From the NCBI RefSeq assembly GCF_002197665.1, contig NZ_NBBJ01000001.1:744001-808000 (forward strand): a stretch of 64,000 bases of DNA, read 5' to 3'. The position numbers were made by a program, and so were the translations under genes. Under the pieces are notes generated by a model, which saw only the letters and a program-made list of their open reading frames with translations, had not been told where the DNA came from and ran no database searches. Positions 42,099-51,406 of this stretch are shown here, one piece after another. The first letter of the stretch is position 1, and each line of letters starts with the position of its first letter. This DNA comes from Sphingomonas mucosissima. Its GTDB lineage: Bacteria > Pseudomonadota > Alphaproteobacteria > Sphingomonadales > Sphingomonadaceae.

Positions 42099-44585
42099 TC
42101 AGCCCGACCGCAGTCCTGACGCCGGTGTCGCGCGCAAGGCCGGCAGGCTACTGGCCATCCCGACGCCGATCGTCGTTACGACTAGAACCCCCAAGGTAGT
42201 GGCGATCGCGAATGGATCCGGTGCCCATTGTAGCTCGAGGACGCGCGTGACGACGTACCAGCCGGCGGTGGTGCCGAGCAGGAGAGCGACGACGGCGAGG
42301 AGGAGGGCGAGCAGGCCGTATTCGATCGCCTGGCCAGCGAGGAGCTGGCGCCGGCTACCGCCCAACAGCTTCAATACAACGGTGTCGTAGCGCCGCGCCT
42401 GCCCGGATGCCGTCACCGCGCCGATGAGCACCACGATGCCCGCCGCCACCGTGACCGCGGCTGCAGCGCGAATGGCCAGCGCAATGCGGCCCAGCAACTC
42501 ACTGACCTGACCGATCACATCGCCGGTGCGAAGCATCGTGACCGAAGGAAGCGCCTCGGCAACCTGCGAGGCGATGGCGCCGTCGCGAGCGGGCGGGGCA
42601 TAGACGCTCGCCAGCAAGCTGTGCGGTGCCTCTTCGATGTAGCCGGGCGAGAAGACCAACGCGAAATTGAGGCCGAGGCCCTGCCAGTCGACCTTGCGCA
42701 GCGCGGCGATGCGCGCCGGGACTTCAACACCGAGCACCGCCACGGTCAGGGCGTCGCCCACCTTCAGGCCGAGGAGCTTGGCCGCGCGATCCTCAAGCGA
42801 GATCAAGGGTGGACCTTTGTAGTCAGCCGGCCACCACTTGCCCTCGACCACCTCGTTGCGCGGCGGCACGGTAGCAGACCAGGTGATCGTGCGGTCCCCA
42901 CGCAAGATCCAGGCGCCCTCGGGCAAGGTCTTCATATCGACGACGCGCTGACCTTTGAGCGCTACGATCGAACCTCGCAGGGATGGAACCGCCTCGATCG
43001 TGGCGCCGGGAGCGCCCCGTCGAACAGCGGAACGGAAGGTCGCTTCGTCCTCCGGCTGCACATCGATCGCAAAGAATCGCGGTGCCTTGGCAGGTGCGGT
43101 GCTCGCAAGCTCGTTCGACAGGCTGGTGTTGATCGCCGCAAGCGCAACGAACAGGGAGAAGCCGAGCCCGAGCGCCACCACCAGGCGATCGGTCTGCACG
43201 CCGGGGCGATAGAGGTTGGTGAGCGCAAGACGGACAAGCGGGCGACGCGGACGGGGAAGACGGGCGAGCAGCCGTCGCAGCGCCACGCCGAGCAGCCAGA
43301 GCAGCAGCACGAGCAGGCCGGTTGCGGCGACAAAGCCTGCCGCGATGGTTCGGTCACTCGCGGTCAGCACGGCGAGCGCAACCAAGGCAGCGAGTATGCA
43401 CGCCATTGCGGCCAGAACAGGCGCGGACGGCCGATGCGCTGGTGACAAACTGTCGCGCAAAAGGCTTGCCGTGGGAACTGCGCGGGCCCGGGCGAGCGCC
43501 GGAAGCGAGAAAAGGAGCGCGACAAGCAGGCTCAATCCAGCCGCGACCAGCAGCGGCGCAGGATACAGCGACAGTCGCGGCGGGATCGGCAGCGCGCTGC
43601 CTGCAAGCGCTCCCACGATCCATGGCACGGCGGCGCCCAGTGCTAGGCCAGTGGTGACGGCCACGCCAGCAACGAGCCCGATCTGGAGCAGGAACACGGC
43701 CGCTATCGTGCCCGAGCGCGCACCCAGCACCTTGAGCGTCGCGATCATGCGTCCTTTGCGCTCCAGGTACGCGCTGACGCCGCTACCAATGCCGATGCCG
43801 CCGATCGCCAGCGCCGCTAGCCCGACGAGAAGAAGAAACTGACCAAGCTGGTCGATACTGCGCTTTACGTTGCCAGCCGCGTCTTGCGGTGTGCGGACCG
43901 CCCACCCGGCGCTCGGATAGCGGCGGACGAGGGCCTCGCCCGCTCGGCCCGGGTCGAAGCCGGACCGTAGCAGGATGCGGGTGCGGCTCTGGTACAGGCT
44001 GCCTGGCTGGATCACCTGGGTGGCTTCCAACCCATCCATGTCGACCAGGGCAGTGGGACCGAAGCTGAAGCCCAGCGTATCGGGCTCGGTCGCGATCACG
44101 CCGATAATTCGCATCGGGGCCGCACCGATGCGGATTTGATCCCCGACCCTAAGGTTCAAGCGATCGGCGAGCGCCGCTGCGATGGCAACATTTCGCCCTG
44201 TCGGACGCGGAGCGAGAGCGCCCGGCTTCAATTCCAAGGCACCGATCAGCGGCCAGTTTCGGTCCACCGCGCGCAAATTGATCAGCGTTGATGCGCCGCC
44301 ACGCGACTGCGCCATCGTGTTGACCGCCACGCTTTCCGAGGTGCGGCCGTAGGCAGCGAATGCGGCGCTTTCCTCAACCGACGGTCGCCGCTGCGACACC
44401 CGCAGCTCTAGATCACCGCCGAGCAGTTGCCGGCTTTGTGCATCGAGTGCGGCGGTGATCGAGGAGGAAAGGCTTCCAATACCGGCCAGCGCCGCTGTGC
44501 CGAGGAACAGGCATATCAGCAAAAGCCACAGGCCACGCCCGCCGGCACGCAGATCACGGATGGCGAGCCGCCAGGCGTTCGTCAT
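42099..44585 (-). CDS. ybbP: ABC transporter permease, FtsX/YbbP type
   Basis: An 828-residue inner membrane protein with two FtsX-type halves: an N-terminal helix (LWLLLICLFLGTAALAGIGSL), a periplasmic domain at about 40-245, membrane segments at about 250-480 and again at about 700-815. The first words [20 protein letters not shown] match YbbP. It pairs with the adjacent ATPase (4-base overlap). The E. coli counterparts YbbA-YbbP are thought to extrude a lipid or peptide from the inner membrane; the substrate is not established. Confidence 0.9.
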   Translation of the reverse strand: MTNAWRLAIRDLRAGGRGLWLLLICLFLGTAALAGIGSLSSSITAALDAQSRQLLGGDLELRVSQRRPSVEESAAFAAYGRTSESVAVNTMAQSRGGASTLINLRAVDRNWPLIGALELKPGALAPRPTGRNVAIAAALADRLNLRVGDQIRIGAAPMRIIGVIATEPDTLGFSFGPTALVDMDGLEATQVIQPGSLYQSRTRILLRSGFDPGRAGEALVRRYPSAGWAVRTPQDAAGNVKRSIDQLGQFLLLVGLAALAIGGIGIGSGVSAYLERKGRMIATLKVLGARSGTIAAVFLLQIGLVAGVAVTTGLALGAAVPWIVGALAGSALPIPPRLSLYPAPLLVAAGLSLLVALLFSLPALARARAVPTASLLRDSLSPAHRPSAPVLAAMACILAALVALAVLTASDRTIAAGFVAATGLLVLLLWLLGVALRRLLARLPRPRRPLVRLALTNLYRPGVQTDRLVVALGLGFSLFVALAAINTSLSNELASTAPAKAPRFFAIDVQPEDEATFRSAVRRGAPGATIEAVPSLRGSIVALKGQRVVDMKTLPEGAWILRGDRTITWSATVPPRNEVVEGKWWPADYKGPPLISLEDRAAKLLGLKVGDALTVAVLGVEVPARIAALRKVDWQGLGLNFALVFSPGYIEEAPHSLLASVYAPPARDGAIASQVAEALPSVTMLRTGDVIGQVSELLGRIALAIRAAAAVTVAAGIVVLIGAVTASGQARRYDTVVLKLLGGSRRQLLAGQAIEYGLLALLLAVVALLLGTTAGWYVVTRVLELQWAPDPFAIATTLGVLVVTTIGVGMASSLPALRATPASGLRSG

Positions 44586-45313
44586 GCGGCGTGGCTGTCC
44601 TGAACGATGTGGCCGTCAGCTAGCGAGATCACCCGGTGGCAACGCTCGGCGAGCTTCGGATCGTGCGTGATGACAAACAGAGTGGCGCTCGTTTCCGCGC
44701 GGCGCTGAAACAGCAGATCCATGACCGCGGCGCCGGTTGCGCCGTCGAGATTGCCGGTCGGCTCGTCGGCGAACAGCACTGGCGGCTGGGGCGCGAGCGC
44801 ACGGGCTATGGCGACGCGCTGCTGTTCCCCGCCGGATAGCTCAGCAGGATAGTGGGTCAGCCGATGGCCAAGCCCGACCGCGCCGAGTTCTGCCTCGGCC
44901 GTCGCAAAGGCGTTCGGTCGACCGGCGAGTTCCAGCGGCACCGCCACGTTTTCCAGCGCGGTCATGGTGGGGAGCAGGTGAAAGGCCTGCAATATGATCC
45001 CGATACGGCCGCGACGCGCGATGGCCAGTTGATCTTCGTTGAGCCGCTCGAAAGCGAGCCCGGCTACTCGCACGCTGCCGCCGGTGGGGCGCTCCATCCC
45101 GGAAAGCACGGCCATCAGCGACGATTTCCCCGAGCCGGACGGCCCGAGCAGCGCCACGCTGTCACCTGCGCGAACGGAAAGATCGATACCCCGCAGGATC
45201 TGGGTTTTTGCCGAAGCGCGGCCGAGAGCCAACGTCAGATTGCTTGCTTCGATGACGATGCTATTCCCACCTGCTTGGGCGGGGGCTGGCGAGGAAGAAG
45301 CGGATGCTGTCAC
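44582..45313 (-). CDS. ybbA: ABC transporter ATP-binding protein, YbbA/LolD type
   Basis: A 243-residue ATPase. Walker A is GPSGSGKSS near residue 60, the Q loop is in [20 protein letters not shown], the signature is [15 protein letters not shown], and Walker B is [12 protein letters not shown], all intact. It belongs to the MacB/LolD subfamily, which pairs with FtsX-type permeases. The GTG start at 45313 overlaps the divergent tesA ATG (45304). The tesA / ybbA-ybbP layout is conserved with E. coli. Confidence 0.93.
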   Translation of the reverse strand: MTASASSSPAPAQAGGNSIVIEASNLTLALGRASAKTQILRGIDLSVRAGDSVALLGPSGSGKSSLMAVLSGMERPTGGSVRVAGLAFERLNEDQLAIARRGRIGIILQAFHLLPTMTALENVAVPLELAGRPNAFATAEAELGAVGLGHRLTHYPAELSGGEQQRVAIARALAPQPPVLFADEPTGNLDGATGAAVMDLLFQRRAETSATLFVITHDPKLAERCHRVISLADGHIVQDSHAA

Positions 45314-45975
45314 AAACGCGCAGATACAGGGTGATTGGGGCGGCTGTCCAACTGCTGCTTGCTCTTCTTCTTGGCGTGGGCCCCGCCTGGGCGCAGGCGC
45401 CAGCCGGCAAGCAGGCCCCGCTCATATGGGCTTTCGGCGACAGTCTTACTGCCGGTCATGGTCTGCCCCCTGCGCAGGGCTTCCCCGTTCGCCTGCAGGC
45501 GGCGCTGCGTCGCACGGGGATCGCGGCAACCGTTCGCAATGGAGGGATCGCGGGCGACACCTCGGCGCAAGGACGCGCGCGGCTCGCCTGGGGGCTGCGC
45601 GGGCTTGGCCGCAAGCCCGATCTGGTGATCGTCGAGCTGGGCGCGAATGACATGCTGCGCGGCATGCCGCCAAGTGCCACTGAGAAAAACCTGGACCTTG
45701 TTCTGCGCGAGTTGAAGCGGCGCGACATTCGCGTGCTGTTCGTAGGCATGCGGGCAGCGCCGAACCTTGGCGCAGCGTATCAGACGAACTTCGAAGGCCT
45801 GTATCCGCGGCTCGCCCAGCGTCACCAAGTGCCGCTCTACCCCTTCTTCCTCGAAGGGGTAGCCGGCAATCAGGCGCTGTTTCAAGCCGACGGACGCCAC
45901 CCCAATGCGCGTGGCGTTGACATAATCGTTCGCCGTATCCTGCCAGCGGTTCGAGACGCCTTGCGGACAAGGTGA
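45304..45975 (+). CDS. tesA: Periplasmic SGNH hydrolase / arylesterase TesA
   Basis: A 223-residue esterase or thioesterase. A Sec signal peptide ends at AWAQA (residue 31). Catalytic residues are S47 in AFGDSLTAGHG, N115 in ELGANDMLRG, and D196/H199 in ADGRHPNARG, the four blocks of the SGNH family in order. E. coli TesA cleaves acyl-CoA and lysophospholipids in vitro. It is divergent from, and overlaps by 10 bases, the ABC ATPase gene. Confidence 0.92.
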   Translation: MLSQTRRYRVIGAAVQLLLALLLGVGPAWAQAPAGKQAPLIWAFGDSLTAGHGLPPAQGFPVRLQAALRRTGIAATVRNGGIAGDTSAQGRARLAWGLRGLGRKPDLVIVELGANDMLRGMPPSATEKNLDLVLRELKRRDIRVLFVGMRAAPNLGAAYQTNFEGLYPRLAQRHQVPLYPFFLEGVAGNQALFQADGRHPNARGVDIIVRRILPAVRDALRTR

Positions 45976-46114
45976 GCCGGGGAAAGTACCTGCCACATCG
46001 GAATGTGTGTGGCTGTGTGACCTCTATCCTGAGCCGCCGGAGAGTGAGCAGTCGGCGGGTTTTCTACCCGCGCACGTGCTCCATTCGCGACGCGATCAGG
46101 ATGTCCCATCGCGA

Positions 46115-48331
46115 TCACGCCACGTCGGGTAGCTTGTCCAGATACTTGTCCAGCGTGATCGGATAATCCCGCACCCGCGCGCCGGTGGCGTTGTAGAGCG
46201 CGTTGGCGACGGCGGCGCCGACGCCGCACATGCCGAGCTCTCCCACGCCCTTCGCTTTCATCGGATTGGCTTTGTCGTCCGCCTCATCGAGGAAGACGAC
46301 TTCCTGGTGCGGGATGTCGGCGTGAACCGGCACCTCATAGCTGGCAAGATCGTGATTGACGAAGAAGCCGAACCGTTTGTCGACGGCCAATTCCTCCATC
46401 AGGGCAGATCCAACCCCCATGGTCATCGCGCCAATTACCTGGCTGCGCGCCGCCTTGGGATTGAGGATGCGCCCGGCCGCGCAGACCGCAAGCATGCGGC
46501 GGATGCGCGAGACGCCGGTATAGGCGTTCACGCCGACTTCCACGAAGTGCGCGCCAAAAGTGGAAAGCTGCCACTCCTCGCCAAGCTTGCCGAATTCGAT
46601 ATGATCCTCGGCGACCAGTTCGCCCGCCGCGGCAGCCTCCCGCAGCGCGGCGGAGCGATTGCCGCTCGTCACCTGCCCAGCGTCGAACACCACGTCAGCC
46701 GAATTGAAGCCAAGCCGCTGCGCCACTTGCTCGCGAAGCTTGACGCAAGCGGCATAGACACCGGCGGTAGCGTTAGCCGCACCCCATTGGCCGCCAGAGC
46801 CCGCCGACGCTGGGAAGGCGGAATCGCCCAGTTTCACCACCACGGCCTCTGCTGGTACGCCAAGCATTTCGCCCGCTGTTTGAGCGATGATGGTGTAGCT
46901 GCCGGTGCCGATATCGGTCATGTCGGTTTCGATCGTAACCGTTTCATCGCGGCCGAGGCGCACTCTGGCGGCGGACTTGGTGCTGATGTGGTTGCGGAAG
47001 GCCGCGGCGACGCCCATCCCGACCAGCCATTGGCCATCGCGGACTTGGGCCGGCTTCGCATTCCGCTTGCTCCACCCGAAACGTGTGGCGCCCTCCTGCA
47101 GGCAGCGAACGAGCTGGCGCTGCGAGAATTGCCGCTGCGGCTTTTCGGGATCAACCTGGGTATCGTTCCTGATGCGGAATTCGACCGGGTCCATGCCGAG
47201 CTTCTCGGCCATTTCGTCCATGGCGATCTCGAGCGCCATCATGCCTGGTGCCTCACCAGGAGCGCGCATGGCGTTGCCCTCGGGAAGGTCCAGCACGGCT
47301 AGGCGCATTGCCGTCATGCGATTAGCGCCAGCGTAGAGCAGCTTGGTCTGTTGAACGGCCGTCTCGGGCCCGCCGTCCGGCAGATCGCCCGAGCCGCTCT
47401 CATGCGCGATGGCGGTGATCGTGCCGTCCGTATTGGCGCCCAGGCGGATGCGCTGGTGCGTGGCGGGGCGGTGGGTGGTGTTGTTAGTGATAAACGGCCG
47501 GGGCAGGGCAACCTTGACCGGCCGCTTGGCCGCTTTCGCACCCAGCGCCGCCATGATCGCGTCGGCGCGGACGAAGAGCTTCCCGCCAAATCCGCCACCG
47601 ACATATGGGGAGATCAGGCGCACTTTCTCTAGCGGCATGTTCAGCGTGAGCGCGATGTCGCGCTTGCTCCACGCAATCATCTGATTGGATGTCCAGAGCG
47701 TCAGCTCGTCGCCCTTCCAGGCGGCGATGGAGGCATGGGGCTCCATCATCGCATGGGTGTGGTCCGGCGTATGGTAGGCAGCGTCCAGCTTCACCGGCGC
47801 GGCGGCGAAGGCTTCCTCGAACTTGCCCACCCGATCGATGGGTGGAGCGCTACTGTTTGGCCCCCCCGATCCGCCCACCAACGGAGCGGTTTTCAATTCC
47901 TCGGCGAGATCAAAGCGGCCTTTGACGCGCGCATAATCAACCCGGACGAGCGACGCGGCAGCGCGCGCTTGCTCAAAGGTTTCGGCGACAACCACCGCGA
48001 CGGCTTGGTGGTAGTGCTCCACCTCTGGCCCGGCGAGCAGCTTGGCCGTGTTATTCTTGCCCTTGCCCAGTTTCCCCGCGTCTGCCGCCGTGACGATCGC
48101 GATCACACCGGGCGCCGCCTTCGCAGCCGCCGTGTCGATACGGGTGATCCGGCCCTTGGCCACGCTCGATCCGACGATGTAGCCGTAGGCGACATTCTCC
48201 AGGCCCTTCTGCTCATAGGCATAGGGCGCAAGGCCGCTTGTTTTCAGAGGACCATCCACACGGTCATGCGCGCGCCCGATAACCTTCATGCGGTCAATCG
48301 GGTTGGTGCCCTCGGCAGTTTCGAACTTCAT
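46115..48331 (-). CDS. paoC: Molybdenum-binding subunit of a xanthine dehydrogenase family oxidoreductase (PaoC-like)
   Basis: Catalytic subunit of a periplasmic aldehyde oxidoreductase. The 738 residues contain the family blocks YVGGGFGGKLFVRAD (molybdopterin dinucleotide site) and, near the C-terminus, GVGELGMCGVGAAVANA, where the Glu is the conserved catalytic base. The ATG at 48331 gives MKFETAEGTNPIDRMKVIG, the PaoC-like start, 4 bases after the PaoB stop. There is no own signal peptide; export is expected as a complex with the Tat-tagged PaoA. The cofactor-insertion chaperone PaoD is not encoded next to it. Confidence 0.88.
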   Translation of the reverse strand: MKFETAEGTNPIDRMKVIGRAHDRVDGPLKTSGLAPYAYEQKGLENVAYGYIVGSSVAKGRITRIDTAAAKAAPGVIAIVTAADAGKLGKGKNNTAKLLAGPEVEHYHQAVAVVVAETFEQARAAASLVRVDYARVKGRFDLAEELKTAPLVGGSGGPNSSAPPIDRVGKFEEAFAAAPVKLDAAYHTPDHTHAMMEPHASIAAWKGDELTLWTSNQMIAWSKRDIALTLNMPLEKVRLISPYVGGGFGGKLFVRADAIMAALGAKAAKRPVKVALPRPFITNNTTHRPATHQRIRLGANTDGTITAIAHESGSGDLPDGGPETAVQQTKLLYAGANRMTAMRLAVLDLPEGNAMRAPGEAPGMMALEIAMDEMAEKLGMDPVEFRIRNDTQVDPEKPQRQFSQRQLVRCLQEGATRFGWSKRNAKPAQVRDGQWLVGMGVAAAFRNHISTKSAARVRLGRDETVTIETDMTDIGTGSYTIIAQTAGEMLGVPAEAVVVKLGDSAFPASAGSGGQWGAANATAGVYAACVKLREQVAQRLGFNSADVVFDAGQVTSGNRSAALREAAAAGELVAEDHIEFGKLGEEWQLSTFGAHFVEVGVNAYTGVSRIRRMLAVCAAGRILNPKAARSQVIGAMTMGVGSALMEELAVDKRFGFFVNHDLASYEVPVHADIPHQEVVFLDEADDKANPMKAKGVGELGMCGVGAAVANALYNATGARVRDYPITLDKYLDKLPDVA

Positions 48332-48335
48332 GAGC

Positions 48336-49286
48336 TTAGGCCTTGGCTTGGGCGATAACAGATACCAGCGCGCGGGTCGCAAGCGGGAGCTTGAAGGCGT
48401 TGTCGCTGGTGGGGGTTGCCCCCTGGAACGCGCGGGCGGTTACCGCAGCCGCGCCCCGCGGCAGCAACGCTTCCGCCTCGGGCACACGCCACGGCTTCGG
48501 CGCGACGCCACCGAAGGCAACGCGACCTGTACCGTCAGGCTGGATGACCGCGGCTACCGACACGAGCGCGAAAGCGTAAGAGGCGCGATCGCGGACCTTT
48601 TCGTAAAAGTGCTTGCCGCCGAGCGGGCGCGGCAGGACAACGTGGGTGATGAGCTCGCCCGGCTTCAGCACCGTGTCCTGTTCTGGCCGATCGCCCCAAA
48701 GGCGGTGAAAATCGGCAATCGGGATTGATCGCCGTTGCCCCTGCCCATTGATCGTCTCGACCACAGCATCTAGCACGCGAAGGGCAACAGGCATGTCGCC
48801 AGGGAATGTGGCGATGCATTTGTCGGAACCGCCGATCACGGCGAGCTGGCGCGAATAGCCACCGATCGCACCGCAGCCGGTGCCCGGCTTACGCTTGTTG
48901 CACGGCATGTTTGTGTCGTAGAAATAGGGACAGCGCGTACGCTGAAGCAGGTTGCCGGCGGTCGACGCCTTGTTGCGCAACTGACCGCTGGCGCCCGCCA
49001 CTGTCGCCCGAGTCAGAACGCCATAGTCTCGCCGCACGCGTTCGTCGGCGGCAAGTTGAGTGTTGCTGACAAGCGCGCCGATGCGCAAGCCGCCGCCGTC
49101 GGTGTTCTCGATCCTCTGAAGGTCGAGATCCTGTACGTCGACGAGGTGCACGGGCGTCTCGACTTCGATCTTCATCAAATCGAGCAGGTTTGTCCCACCG
49201 GCGATGAACTTGGCTCCGGGCTTGGCGGCAACGATGCGCGCGGCCGCTGCGGGATCGCTGGCGCGTTCGTAGGTGAAAGCCTTCAT
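48336..49286 (-). CDS. paoB: FAD-binding subunit of the aldehyde oxidoreductase (PaoB-like)
   Basis: Middle-size subunit, 316 residues, that carries FAD and, in PaoB, an extra [4Fe-4S] cluster. FAD blocks [19 protein letters not shown] and [12 protein letters not shown] are present. The Cys-containing insertion [27 protein letters not shown] supports the extra cluster as in E. coli PaoB (quoted in part: [15 protein letters not shown]). It overlaps paoA by 4 bases. Confidence 0.9.
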   Translation of the reverse strand: MKAFTYERASDPAAAARIVAAKPGAKFIAGGTNLLDLMKIEVETPVHLVDVQDLDLQRIENTDGGGLRIGALVSNTQLAADERVRRDYGVLTRATVAGASGQLRNKASTAGNLLQRTRCPYFYDTNMPCNKRKPGTGCGAIGGYSRQLAVIGGSDKCIATFPGDMPVALRVLDAVVETINGQGQRRSIPIADFHRLWGDRPEQDTVLKPGELITHVVLPRPLGGKHFYEKVRDRASYAFALVSVAAVIQPDGTGRVAFGGVAPKPWRVPEAEALLPRGAAAVTARAFQGATPTSDNAFKLPLATRALVSVIAQAKA

Positions 49287-49921
49287 GCCTTGGCTCCCGC
49301 CACTTCGATCATGGCCTCTGCGATATTGGAATAGGCCCCGCAGCGGCAGATGTTACCGCTCATGCGCTCGCGCATTTCAGCTGCGGTGAACTTGGGTTTG
49401 CCCGCAACGTCCGTCTGAACGTGGCTCGGGATGCCGGCCCTGATCTCCTCCAGCACCGCCACGGCTGAGCAGATCTGGCCGGGCGTGCAATAGCCACATT
49501 GATAGCCATCATGCTTTACGAAGGCCGCCTGCATCGGGTGCAGCTTATCGGGTGTTCCCAGGCCCTCGATCGTGGTGATCTCGTCGCCTTCGTGCATGAC
49601 AGCGAGGCTGAGGCACGCATTGATCCGCTGCCCGTCCACGAGCACGGTGCAGGCACCGCACTGGCCATGATCGCAGCCCTTCTTGGTCCCGGTGAGGTGC
49701 AGATGCTCACGCAGGGCATCGAGCAGGGTCGTGCGGGTGTCCAGCGACAGAGAATGCTGCTGCCCGTTGACGGTGAAGCGAACGGGCATCATCGGCGCCT
49801 CCGAGGCTTTGGTGGTGGGCTGGGCGACGCTGCGTGCGGGCGTGTTGGCGACCGCCACGGATGCGACGCTGCCGGCGATCAGGCCACGCCGCGACACTCC
49901 GGGCTCGAGAAAGTCCGACAT
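49283..49921 (-). CDS. paoA: [2Fe-2S] subunit of the aldehyde oxidoreductase with Tat signal (PaoA-like)
   Basis: A 212-residue iron-sulfur subunit. The N-terminus has a twin-arginine signal ([17 protein letters not shown]11-R12), so the complex is periplasmic. The plant-type ferredoxin site reads [13 protein letters not shown] and the second cluster [12 protein letters not shown] with CRCGAYSNI. The ATG at 49921 follows AGGAAG with about 9-base spacing; GTG at 49930 has no room for a ribosome site. It is the first gene of paoABC. Confidence 0.92.
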   Translation of the reverse strand: MSDFLEPGVSRRGLIAGSVASVAVANTPARSVAQPTTKASEAPMMPVRFTVNGQQHSLSLDTRTTLLDALREHLHLTGTKKGCDHGQCGACTVLVDGQRINACLSLAVMHEGDEITTIEGLGTPDKLHPMQAAFVKHDGYQCGYCTPGQICSAVAVLEEIRAGIPSHVQTDVAGKPKFTAAEMRERMSGNICRCGAYSNIAEAMIEVAGAKA

Positions 49922-49960
49922 GGACTGCACTTCCTTCTAGACTAGTGACGTGGCGATCCA

Positions 49961-49981
49961 CAGGCTGCCAAGAACAGCCTG
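49961..49981. repeat. Inverted repeat upstream of paoA
   Basis: CAGGCTG (49961-49967) and CAGCCTG (49975-49981), 7 bases apart, about 40 bases before the paoA start. It could be an operator for the molybdoenzyme operon; no regulator gene adjoins it. Confidence 0.3.
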
Positions 49982-50096
49982 GCCGATCGGCACAACGCGC
50001 AAAATGGCATTTGGAGCCGAGTGCGATCGTGCCGGCTTCTGAACCGACACGGACGCGAGCGGCCGAGAAACTTCTGTGATCGATCAGCGGGGTAGC

Positions 50097-50172
50097 TGGT
50101 GGGTCCGCCGGGGCTCGAACCCGGGACCTCTCGATTAAAAGTCGCTTGCTCTACCGACTGAGCTACGGACCC
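50097..50172 (-). tRNA. tRNA-Lys (TTT)
   Basis: A 76-base cloverleaf on the minus strand. Acceptor GGGTCCG pairs with CGGACCC, the anticodon loop ACTTTTAATC gives TTT, the T arm has GGTTCGAGCC, and CCA is encoded at 50097-50099. Its first 10 bases overlap the 3' end of folK, whose TAG stop lies in the tRNA. Confidence 0.96.
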
Positions 50173-50666
50173 GCACCAGCGACGACGCGCCTAGGCACAG
50201 AGCGGCGGCGGGTCAACCGGGCATGCAATTGCAGTATCGTAAGGCCGGTTACCGGATCTCGCCACTTGGGTGCGAGCCGAACCAGCGGCACGAGCACGAA
50301 ATCACGCGCTCGGAAGGCGGGGTGGGGCACCTTCAGGGCCGGGTGATCGACCTTGCCGGCGGACCACAAGATGATGTCCAGATCGATCACCCGGGCGCCC
50401 CAGCGCTGCCCACGGCGACGCCCGAACTGCCGCTCGATCGCCTTCAACGCAAGGAGGAGGTCGGCTGGGGACAGAGGCGTGCTGACGATGGCGACCGTGT
50501 TTGCGAAACGGCGAATGGACGGCCCGACGGGCGCGCTGGTGATGATCGGGGCGACAGACACGAGGCCAGGAAGGGCGTTGATCGCTGCGGCCACCTCGTC
50601 AGCGGGCGCACCGTGGCGGCCCCTGCGATTTGATCCCACCGCCACGACATAGGTTGAGCGTGTCAT
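50163..50666 (-). CDS. folK: 2-amino-4-hydroxy-6-hydroxymethyldihydropteridine pyrophosphokinase
   Basis: Transfers pyrophosphate from ATP to the pterin in folate synthesis. The 167 residues carry VVAVGSNRRG at the start, the block GARVIDLDIILW (Mg-binding Asp pair near residues 103-105) and VPHPAFRARDFVLVPL. The ATG at 50666 is chosen over a start 111 bases upstream that adds unconserved sequence. The last codons (GP-stop) lie inside the tRNA-Lys gene and the preceding RLTRR codons cover its predicted promoter. Confidence 0.93.
   Translation of the reverse strand: MTRSTYVVAVGSNRRGRHGAPADEVAAAINALPGLVSVAPIITSAPVGPSIRRFANTVAIVSTPLSPADLLLALKAIERQFGRRRGQRWGARVIDLDIILWSAGKVDHPALKVPHPAFRARDFVLVPLVRLAPKWRDPVTGLTILQLHARLTRRRSVPRRVVAGAGP
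50188..50216 (-). promoter_or_regulatory. Predicted promoter of tRNA-Lys inside folK
   Basis: On the minus strand TTGACC (50211-50216), 17 bases, TAGGCG (50188-50193), ending 15 bases before the tRNA. It lies wholly within the folK coding sequence and matches the other tRNA promoters. Confidence 0.5.
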
Positions 50667-50689
50667 GCCTTGCAGCCTATCGGGCGCGG

Positions 50690-51349
50690 ATGAGCTTCGC
50701 ACCATCTCCTTTGCCAGCGACCGAACCGCCGCTTGACTGCCCTTTGTGTCCGCGCCTGGCAGGCTTTCGCCATGCACTCCGAGCCGAATACCCGGACTGG
50801 TGGAACGCGCCGATCCCGGCGTTCGGCGATCCGGATGCCTGGCTTGTGATCGTCGGTCTTGCGCCCGGCAAGCATGGCGCCAATCGCACTGGCAGGCCGT
50901 TCACAGGGGATTATGCGGGTGAGTTGCTCTATGCGACGCTTGCCAAATACGGGCTGAGCGAGGGTCAGTTCGAAGCGAGGCCGGACGATAGGCTGCAATT
51001 GCGCGGGGCGATGCTGATCAACGCGGTGCGCTGCCTGCCGCCGGCCAACAAGCCGACACCGGAGGAGATCCGCACCTGCCGGCCGTTCCTTGAAGCGCCC
51101 CTCGCGGAACTGCCGAGGGCGAGCGTCTTCATCGCGCTGGGGCAGATCGCGCACCAATCGGCGGTGAAGGCCCTTGGGGGCAAGTTGCCTAAGGCCAAGT
51201 TCGGTCATCTGGCAGAGCACCGCATGCCGGACGGCCGCGTGCTGATCGATAGCTATCATTGTTCGCGCTACAATCAGAACACGGGCAGGCTCACTGCTGG
51301 CATGTTCGAAGCGGTGTTCGAGCGTGCTTTGGAGCTTCGGCCGATGTGA
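50690..51349 (+). CDS. Uracil-DNA glycosylase, family 5 (UdgB) type
   Basis: Base-excision repair enzyme removing uracil and possibly other deaminated bases from DNA. The 219 residues begin with CPLC (C17, C20), two ligands of the [4Fe-4S] cluster; the others are probably in NAVRCLPP and RTCRPFL. Motif 1 is GLAPGKHGANRTGRPFTGD, whose HGANRTGRPFTGD part is the family-5 form, lacking the catalytic Asp of family 1. A C-terminal DSYHCSRYNQNTGRLT holds the second active-site motif. The ATG at 50690 is divergent from folK with a 23-base gap. Confidence 0.9.
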   Translation: MSFAPSPLPATEPPLDCPLCPRLAGFRHALRAEYPDWWNAPIPAFGDPDAWLVIVGLAPGKHGANRTGRPFTGDYAGELLYATLAKYGLSEGQFEARPDDRLQLRGAMLINAVRCLPPANKPTPEEIRTCRPFLEAPLAELPRASVFIALGQIAHQSAVKALGGKLPKAKFGHLAEHRMPDGRVLIDSYHCSRYNQNTGRLTAGMFEAVFERALELRPM

Positions 51350-51406
51350 CGGGCAAGTAGCTGGTGTCGCACGCTATTCTTGACTGCTCGCCGCTTTTGG
51401 AGCTGG

